Assembly (NCBI GenBank): GCA_018398805.1
Contig: JAGFBZ010002380.1
Span: 62,001 to 126,000, forward strand
Reading direction: 5' to 3'
Length of the DNA stretch: 64,000 nucleotides
From: Hirundichthys speculiger
Lineage: Eukaryota; Chordata; Actinopteri; Beloniformes; Exocoetidae
Part shown: positions 63,401 through 64,000 of the stretch, piece after piece
Layout: each line of letters starts with the position of its first letter
How positions within the stretch are numbered: position 1 is the stretch's first letter
The notes under the pieces: model-generated
The model's input: only the letters and a program-made list of their open reading frames with translations
Told to the model about the DNA's origin: nothing
Database searches by the model: none
Program-made: the position numbers and the translations under genes

Positions 63401-63763
63401 CAAAACAAAAACAATAAAGAGCCAGTTTAATGTCCGTCACTTTAACCGCTGCTCAGTAAATCAGAACTTTGGTTTCAGTTCTGATCCAACATCTTCATGA
63501 TGTCACAGCTCTACTGCTGGTCATGTGCTAGTTTCTACACTCAATGGTCACGTGACTGATTCCAGCCAACAGACAAAAGGTCAGGACCCTGATCTGATTG
63601 GCTGGCTGAGTGTGATGTCAGATGTGGATGTTTGTGGCGGGTTTCCTCACCACACACTGGTCACAGTGGCGTCCCATCACCAGACGTTTACAGAAGCAGC
63701 TTCCTGTTTCAGCATCACAGGGGTTTCCTCCAGGGGCTGTTCCCAGGGGGCTGCATGTGCAGG
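27337..63763 (-). CDS. lamb1: Laminin subunit beta (beta-1-like), LE4 to C-terminus, 23 exons, 5' end outside window
   Basis: Secreted basement-membrane glycoprotein chain that trimerises with alpha and gamma laminins through its C-terminal coiled coil. Exons run from 63763 down to the stop at 27337-27339. Domains in order: LE4-LE5, domain IV type B, LE6-LE13 with regular Cys spacing, coiled-coil domain II, the Cys-rich beta knob ([12 protein letters not shown] ... CGGLGC) and coiled-coil domain I ending [10 protein letters not shown], with the penultimate Cys that bonds to the gamma chain. The spliced coding length is 3,998 nt (about 1,332 residues), close to the same part of human LAMB1. 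Every splice phase agrees once one inserted base near 30995 is removed. Motifs such as FIKNSDIRG and EQLSKM-type segments favour LAMB1 over LAMB2; a lamb4 paralogue is possible. LN and LE1-3 lie beyond 64 kb. Confidence 0.93.
28317..28585 (+). mobile_element. LINE 3' fragment, same family as 12341-16263
   Basis: 'tttctctacccggctgg...cttcatcagg', 'cttcctcttaaagtggagtttttttcttgcc' and 'cgctatacaaataaaattgaattgaatt' match the 3' region at 60080-60357. Only the last 270 bp is present, with an internal deletion. It lies in a laminin intron. Confidence 0.8.
28792..28951 (-). CDS. lamb1: Laminin beta exon: domain I coiled coil
   Basis: Acceptor gtgttcag above 28951, donor GTGACG below 28792. It encodes [20 protein letters not shown] to [13 protein letters not shown], aligning with the LAMB1 segment before the last exon. 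160 nt, phase 0 to 1. Confidence 0.94.
29027..29203 (-). CDS. lamb1: Laminin beta exon: domain I coiled coil
   Basis: Acceptor gtgtttag, donor GTGAGC. It encodes [20 protein letters not shown] to [12 protein letters not shown], with NAT and NIT N-glycosylation sequons. 177 nt, phase 0 at both ends. Confidence 0.94.
29297..29438 (-). CDS. lamb1: Laminin beta exon: domain I coiled coil
   Basis: Acceptor gtttctcag; the donor is GTCTGT, weaker than the other donors of this gene. It encodes [20 protein letters not shown] to [13 protein letters not shown]. 142 nt, entering in phase 2 and leaving in phase 0. Confidence 0.92.
29560..29755 (+). mobile_element. LINE 3' tail fragment
   Basis: 'gtaaagaactttgagttgcctttgtgtatgaaaaaagtgctttacaaa...cttgcc' resembles the 3' ends at 34556-34612 and, inverted, at 49897-49950. 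A short 5'-truncated copy in a laminin intron. Confidence 0.55.
29886..29997. repeat. 13-bp minisatellite, about 8 copies
   Basis: Unit gggattccagtca, nearly perfect, in a laminin intron. Confidence 0.9.
30612..30805. repeat. Interspersed repeat abutting a laminin splice donor
   Basis: 'ctcaaagcggtttacactcattca', 'ttcagtgtcttgcccaaggaca' and 'gcgggatcgaacc' are diagnostic of a repeat very common in fish. It reaches to within about 10 bases of the donor at 30806-30812. The region 29998-30611 shows nothing I can name. Confidence 0.7.
30813..31021 (-). CDS. lamb1: Laminin beta exon: domain I coiled coil, with a +1 frame break
   Basis: Acceptor ctttcag, donor GTGAGTT. The exon begins EDAADLESI and resumes in another frame as [20 protein letters not shown] to [10 protein letters not shown]. 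An extra base at about 30995 (the G in ttcgaatg on the plus strand) causes the shift, which as written leads to a stop six codons later. Removing it gives 208 nt and restores the phases of both neighbours. Either an assembly error or a disabling mutation. Confidence 0.9.
31210..31354 (-). CDS. lamb1: Laminin beta exon: domain I coiled coil start
   Basis: Acceptor gtcctcag, donor GTATGT. It encodes [20 protein letters not shown] to [15 protein letters not shown], matching LAMB1 VSEAKLRADEAKQ ... IKQIRNFLT. 145 nt, phase 0 to 1. Confidence 0.95.
31405..31855. repeat. 23-bp minisatellite, about 19 copies
   Basis: Unit cagtccagcagccagaacctcat, with one region of variant units near 31735-31790. 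Laminin intron. Confidence 0.93.
31956..32011. repeat. Low-complexity C/CCA and (CA)n stretch
   Basis: Poly-C, (ccacca)n and (ca)n in succession. The surrounding 31856-32619 shows nothing else except the exon-like relic at 32620-32664. Confidence 0.9.
32620..32664 (-). pseudogene. Possible relic of a duplicated laminin exon start
   Basis: An acceptor-like ttttctcag is followed by codons for [12 protein letters not shown], resembling the start of the exon at 31354 ([11 protein letters not shown]) and even closer to human VSEAKLRADEA. Homology fades after about 12 codons and no donor follows. It is skipped in the phase-consistent gene model. Confidence 0.35.
32800..33009 (-). CDS. lamb1: Laminin beta exon: Cys-rich alpha (beta-knob) domain
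   Basis: Acceptor ttcctgcag, donor GTGAGTC. It encodes [20 protein letters not shown], then [11 protein letters not shown] and EQVEKLSKM. The six-Cys insertion between the two coiled coils is unique to laminin beta chains. 210 nt, phase 0. Confidence 0.95.
33215..34612 (+). mobile_element. LINE (L2-like), 5'-truncated inside the reverse transcriptase
   Basis: Starts near [13 protein letters not shown] (33251 frame), continues [30 protein letters not shown], then [24 protein letters not shown] and NLGVILDSG, with several frame changes. The 3' part holds three tandem 59-bp units (33955-34130). The tail is near aaataaacttgc at 34600. An inverted relative is at 49897-51695. It lies in a laminin intron. 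Confidence 0.85.
34830..35071 (-). CDS. lamb1: Laminin beta exon: domain II coiled coil end
   Basis: Acceptor gttcacag, donor GTGTGA. It encodes [20 protein letters not shown] to [12 protein letters not shown], with one NSS sequon. 242 nt, entering in phase 1 and leaving in phase 0. Confidence 0.94.
35728..35960 (+). mobile_element. LINE fragment with four tandem 59-bp units
   Basis: The unit contains ccagtcctgaggtctctg(c/a)actggtcctgactagaaccaggatctacaaccatattagt, the same segment as in the LINEs at 33955 and 50346. It ends with 'cttcctgtccctcagagaata', as the LINE at 34130 does. The flanks 35072-35727 show nothing nameable. Confidence 0.8.
35975..36475. repeat. 20-bp minisatellite, about 22 copies
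   Basis: Unit ggtctgtagaaccagctgca, with ggtctggaaccagctgca variants. It follows directly on the LINE fragment. Laminin intron. Confidence 0.92.
37325..37500 (-). mobile_element. Small LINE reverse-transcriptase fragment
   Basis: 'gcagcagcattttgaatcaactgaa' and 'gtccagtcctggtgtaataaatgcatgaat' resemble the minus-strand coding region around IHAFITSRLDYCN and LIQNAAAR of the L2-like LINEs. Decayed. The remaining sequence between 36476 and 37857 has no feature I can support. Confidence 0.5.
37858..38042 (-). CDS. lamb1: Laminin beta exon: domain II coiled coil
   Basis: Acceptor gtatttcag, donor GTAAGG. It encodes [20 protein letters not shown] to [23 protein letters not shown] is a LAMB1 signature. 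185 nt. Confidence 0.95.
38128..38497 (-). CDS. lamb1: Laminin beta exon: LE13 and start of domain II
   Basis: Acceptor gtctccag, donor GTAAGA. It encodes [15 protein letters not shown], then [35 protein letters not shown] and LLQQA. LE Cys spacing gives way to heptads after CHQCF. 370 nt, the largest exon seen. Confidence 0.95.
39409..39739 (-). mobile_element. RTE/Rex3-like LINE, C-terminal coding part and tail
   Basis: The (ccat)n at the low end is the tail. The minus frame has [20 protein letters not shown] and [13 protein letters not shown], typical of the C-terminal part of fish RTE/Rex3 proteins. It continues at 40287-40980 beyond an inserted LTR. It ends at the CTCCT duplication 39735-39739. 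Confidence 0.75.
39740..40286 (+). mobile_element. Solo LTR inserted in the RTE/Rex3 copy
   Basis: 547 bp starting TGTCGTGG and ending CCACAACA (imperfect inverted ends, TG...CA), flanked by a perfect 5-bp duplication CTCCT at 39735-39739 and 40287-40291. It contains a TATA-like tatataag near 40109 and AATAAA at 40196-40201. No gag, pol or env sequence is present, so it is a recombined solo LTR of an LTR retrotransposon or endogenous retrovirus; which one is not decidable here. Confidence 0.82.
40287..40980 (-). mobile_element. RTE/Rex3-like LINE, reverse-transcriptase part
   Basis: Resumes the element split by the LTR: 'tgatgactgaactcctcttatctctaagggagag' and the minus-frame motifs [15 protein letters not shown] and [15 protein letters not shown] match the palm-thumb region of fish RTE/Rex3 reverse transcriptase. 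Frames are broken. It is 5'-truncated near the following minisatellite. Confidence 0.75.
40980..41425. repeat. About 30-bp minisatellite, about 14 copies
   Basis: Unit approximately ccccagactcctggagttccccccacagga, with variable C-run lengths and partial units. Laminin intron. Confidence 0.9.
41434..42240 (+). mobile_element. L1-type LINE, ORF2 C-terminal fragment
   Basis: Frames contain [59 protein letters not shown], then [18 protein letters not shown] and [19 protein letters not shown]. These are successive blocks of the fish L1 ORF2 C-terminus. The segment between KMDFKDS and SYFHAMW is shortened with a frame change. Related to the remnant at 25655. Confidence 0.78.
42375..42500 (+). mobile_element. 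RTE/Rex3-like 3' tail
   Basis: 'ggtctggacctctctgctgaag', 'ctgctgcccccgtgacccgac' and a final (atgg)n match 6185-6344. Short truncated insertion immediately before the 46-bp array. Confidence 0.6.
42505..44482. repeat. 46-bp minisatellite, about 43 copies
   Basis: Unit approximately ggctagtgttggtagtatgtagcagcttagcactaaactgctaaca. Homogeneous apart from a few T/C variants in gta(t/c)gtag and scattered single-base indels. It lies in the large laminin intron; 44483-45152 holds nothing else nameable. Confidence 0.97.
45153..45249 (-). CDS. lamb1: Laminin beta exon: LE11/LE12 segment
   Basis: Acceptor gtgtcacag, donor GTATGT. It encodes [20 protein letters not shown] and [12 protein letters not shown], matching LAMB1 [25 protein letters not shown]. 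97 nt. Confidence 0.95.
45431..45648 (-). CDS. lamb1: Laminin beta exon: LE10-LE11
   Basis: Acceptor ctgttccag, donor GTGCCC. It encodes [20 protein letters not shown], then [20 protein letters not shown] and [17 protein letters not shown]-rich. 218 nt, leaving in phase 0. Confidence 0.95.
45936..46160 (-). CDS. lamb1: Laminin beta exon: LE8-LE9
   Basis: Acceptor ctctgcag, donor GTGAGT. It encodes [55 protein letters not shown] and LLQDCR. 225 nt. Confidence 0.95.
46268..47525. repeat. 20/28-bp composite minisatellite, about 48 units
   Basis: Unit acagagacagtcctacaggggacacggga with a shorter form lacking cacggga. Near-perfect stretches give open frames with a repeating [16 protein letters not shown] pattern, not a gene. 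It ends directly in telomere-type repeats at 47524. Confidence 0.95.
47524..47582. repeat. Short TTAGGG-type interstitial tract
   Basis: About nine units of ttaggg with variants (taggag, tttaggg, ttagggg), on the opposite strand sense to the array at 23211-23668. It lies inside a laminin intron at the end of the 28-bp array. The following 47583-48056 shows nothing else. Confidence 0.92.
48057..48823. repeat. 14-bp minisatellite, about 55 copies
   Basis: Unit ccctccacctgaaa with aag, acgtg and atctg variants. Long open frames with 14-residue periodicity ([14 protein letters not shown]) cross it on the minus strand; these are artefacts. The stretch 48824-49896 shows no feature beyond a small accaggagacactagt triplication near 49316-49366. 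Confidence 0.95.
49897..51695 (-). mobile_element. LINE (L2-like), 5'-truncated, with an internal 59-bp array
   Basis: Inverted relative of the copy at 33215-34612. The tail region is at 49897-49950 (caatacacaatgtaattcaaagtgctttaca). The frame at 51628-51341 gives [19 protein letters not shown] sequence, [21 protein letters not shown] and [11 protein letters not shown]. The part toward the 3' end reads [20 protein letters not shown]. The middle is expanded by the 59-bp array, and several frames are broken. Confidence 0.83.
50346..51000. repeat. 59-bp tandem array inside a LINE, about 11 copies
   Basis: Unit approximately gagacctcaggactggactaata(t/c)ggtcgtatctc(c/t)tggttct(a/g)gtcaggaccagtg(g/t)a. 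The same segment, in the other orientation, is present 3 times at 33955-34130 and 4 times at 35728-35940. It corresponds to the reverse-transcriptase C-terminal region around TRTRRYD...PVLRSLHW. Confidence 0.95.
51712..52315. repeat. 15-bp minisatellite, about 40 copies
   Basis: Units ccagtaacctctggt and ccagtaacctctgac alternate irregularly. 15 bp gives a [10 protein letters not shown] pentapeptide open frame, an artefact. One disrupted zone is at 52015-52060. It adjoins the 5' end of the LINE at 49897-51695. Confidence 0.96.
52473..52636 (-). CDS. lamb1: Laminin beta exon: LE7-LE8
   Basis: Acceptor cattgcag, donor GTAAAA. It encodes [38 protein letters not shown] and [10 protein letters not shown]. 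164 nt. Confidence 0.94.
52722..52953 (-). CDS. lamb1: Laminin beta exon: LE6-LE7
   Basis: Acceptor gtctccag, donor GTGCGG. It encodes [54 protein letters not shown] and DHTTGHGCD. 232 nt. Confidence 0.95.
53083..53226 (-). CDS. lamb1: Laminin beta exon: LE6 start
   Basis: Acceptor tttcccag, donor GTCAGA. It encodes [35 protein letters not shown] and FGPSGC. 144 nt. Confidence 0.94.
53227..54008. other. Laminin intron without recognised feature
   Basis: Mixed sequence with no tandem array, transposon end or coding remnant that I can name. Confidence 0.5.
54009..54210 (-). CDS. lamb1: Laminin beta exon: end of domain IV
   Basis: Acceptor atcctcag; donor GTCCTC, a weak GT site, but phase and homology fix it. 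It encodes [39 protein letters not shown] and [19 protein letters not shown]. 202 nt. Confidence 0.92.
54583..54703 (-). CDS. lamb1: Laminin beta exon: domain IV
   Basis: Acceptor tctccacag, donor GTGAGG. It encodes [20 protein letters not shown] to [12 protein letters not shown], with an NYT sequon also present in LAMB1. 121 nt. Confidence 0.95.
55040..56620 (-). mobile_element. Decayed LINE (Rex1/jockey-like reverse transcriptase)
   Basis: Minus frames give [39 protein letters not shown] and LVLAHL, and later [28 protein letters not shown] and FYYSVVAS. These are ordered motifs of a common fish non-LTR reverse transcriptase. Many stops and a deletion of the catalytic middle show an old copy. 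Borders are approximate. Laminin intron. Confidence 0.7.
56872..57560 (+). mobile_element. PIF/Harbinger-like remnant with MADF domain
   Basis: 'gcctgatttatac' at the left and 'gtataaatcag' at 57482 resemble the ends of fish Harbinger/ISL2EU elements. The reading frame at 57060-57240 encodes [34 protein letters not shown] and [11 protein letters not shown], a MADF/Myb-like DNA-binding domain as in the accessory protein of these transposons. The right side holds two diverged copies of a roughly 110-bp terminal segment (about 57250-57370 and 57440-57558). No DDE transposase is seen. Confidence 0.6.
57665..57792 (-). CDS. lamb1: Laminin beta exon: domain IV
   Basis: Acceptor gttcttcag; donor GTCTGT, fixed by phase with YVVLPRP in the next exon. 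It encodes [36 protein letters not shown]. 128 nt. The open frame continues past the donor but loses homology at once. Confidence 0.93.
57934..58331. mobile_element. Short hAT-type MITE
   Basis: Ends CAGCCGTTCCCAAACTT and, inverted, CAGTGATTCCCAAAGTG. Flanking 8-mers ctttagtg (57926-57933) and gtttagtg (58332-58339) match at 7 of 8. 398 bp, no coding potential. The 'ggcccac(a/t)' motifs near the right end are typical of such elements. Confidence 0.8.
58463..60357 (+). mobile_element. L2/CR1-type LINE, 5'-truncated sister of 12341-16263
   Basis: Starts inside the reverse transcriptase at cttttgctgcatagattag. The frame 58470-58910 reads [28 protein letters not shown] and YADDTQLYL, here with the CAG that is TAG in the other copy. 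Frames break near 58885 and 58930, then [29 protein letters not shown] follow to about 59538. The 3' region with the attgaatt tail ends at 60357. Laminin intron. Confidence 0.87.
60539..60697 (-). CDS. lamb1: Laminin beta exon: domain IV
   Basis: Acceptor gtctctgcag, donor GTGAGA. It encodes [36 protein letters not shown] and [11 protein letters not shown]. 159 nt, phase 0. Confidence 0.95.
60957..61092 (-). CDS. lamb1: Laminin beta exon: LE5 and start of domain IV
   Basis: Acceptor gtgctcag, donor GTGAGT. It encodes [40 protein letters not shown]. 136 nt. Confidence 0.95.
61223..61640. repeat. 37-bp minisatellite, about 11 copies
   Basis: Unit approximately gactgatggaggtcagaggttctggtctctggagtca. 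A short (gggtta) doublet precedes it at 61214. Laminin intron. Confidence 0.93.
61830..63115. repeat. 39-bp minisatellite, about 32 copies
   Basis: Unit ggtcctggtctcagcttcattagtactggtttcaactgt. The first half is homogeneous, the part after 62480 contains truncated and rearranged units. Because 39 is divisible by 3 it carries open frames up to 333 codons on both strands, which are artefacts. Confidence 0.96.
63241..63320 (-). CDS. lamb1: Laminin beta exon: LE4 end/LE5 start
   Basis: Acceptor gtatgtgtag, donor GTGAGT. It encodes [20 protein letters not shown] and GGAINN, nearly identical to LAMB1. 80 nt. Confidence 0.95.
63651..63763 (-). CDS. lamb1: Laminin beta exon: LE4 (first exon in window)
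   Basis: Acceptor ttgtggcag, donor GTGAGG. It encodes [20 protein letters not shown] and [15 protein letters not shown]. 113 nt; the first codon begins in an exon beyond the right edge. The intron 63321-63650 shows nothing nameable. Confidence 0.95.
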
Positions 63764-63889
63764 CTGCCACAATCAGTCACATGACAGATATAAATAATCA
63801 CTTCCTGTTCCATAATAAACCTTAAATTTGAAGATTTAATCATCTACAGGTCCTTGATGACTTTTCTGGAAATGTCTGTTATATGTCTA

Positions 63890-64000
63890 TCATCCATCTA
63901 TCAATAATCCATCCATCCTCCATCAATCATCCATCCATCATCCATCCATCATCCATCCATCATCCATCCATCCATCCATCAATCATCCATCCATCAATCA
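63890..64000. repeat. (ATCC)n-type microsatellite
   Basis: Imperfect atcc/atca units running to the window edge. Confidence 0.9.

Overview
The window is nuclear DNA of a bony fish, very probably a teleost. Two vertebrate genes are present as spliced exons with conserved GT/AG borders and matching phases. The rest is teleost-type repeat DNA: hAT, Tc1 and Harbinger elements, L2-like, RTE/Rex3-like and L1-like LINEs, a Penelope-like element, a solo LTR and many minisatellites. Nothing bacterial or viral in organisation is present.

Left part (1-10.4 kb): the last four coding exons of an alpha7-type nicotinic acetylcholine receptor gene (chrna7, or the fish paralogue chrna8) on the minus strand. 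They carry M1 with the vicinal Cys pair, M2, M3, and the cytoplasmic loop with M4. The last exon has two single-base insertions that break its frame. Its introns hold a hAT MITE, a hAT element with other transposons nested inside it, a Tc1 transposase fragment and a 24-bp minisatellite. The upstream exons of this receptor were not found anywhere in the window.

Middle part (10.4-27 kb): no host gene. In order it holds a 23-bp minisatellite, a nearly full-length L2-like LINE, a 38-bp minisatellite that runs straight into telomere-type CCCTAA units, a decayed Penelope-like element (PLE) with telomere-like DNA at both ends and inside it, a second LINE, a PLE-type segment with a hammerhead-like half-core, and about 460 bp of interstitial CCCTAA repeats. 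A 5S rRNA-like copy and an L1 remnant follow. This looks like former subtelomeric DNA, or a join between two unrelated pieces of assembly.

Right part (27.3-63.8 kb): 23 coding exons of a laminin beta chain (lamb1-like; lamb4 is possible) on the minus strand. They run from LE repeat 4 through domain IV, LE6-LE13, coiled-coil domain II, the cysteine-rich alpha/beta-knob and coiled-coil domain I to the stop. The LN domain and LE1-3 lie beyond the right edge. All exon phases join; the spliced length is 3,998 bases after removing one inserted base in the exon at 30813-31021. Its introns hold at least nine minisatellite arrays, LINE copies of several families, a Rex3-like copy split by a solo LTR, a Harbinger remnant and a hAT MITE.

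The two host genes have unrelated jobs (ligand-gated cation channel; basement-membrane cross). The main biological interest is the PLE/telomere-repeat complex between them, the apparent truncation of the receptor gene there, and minisatellites that appear to have been seeded from LINE sequence.
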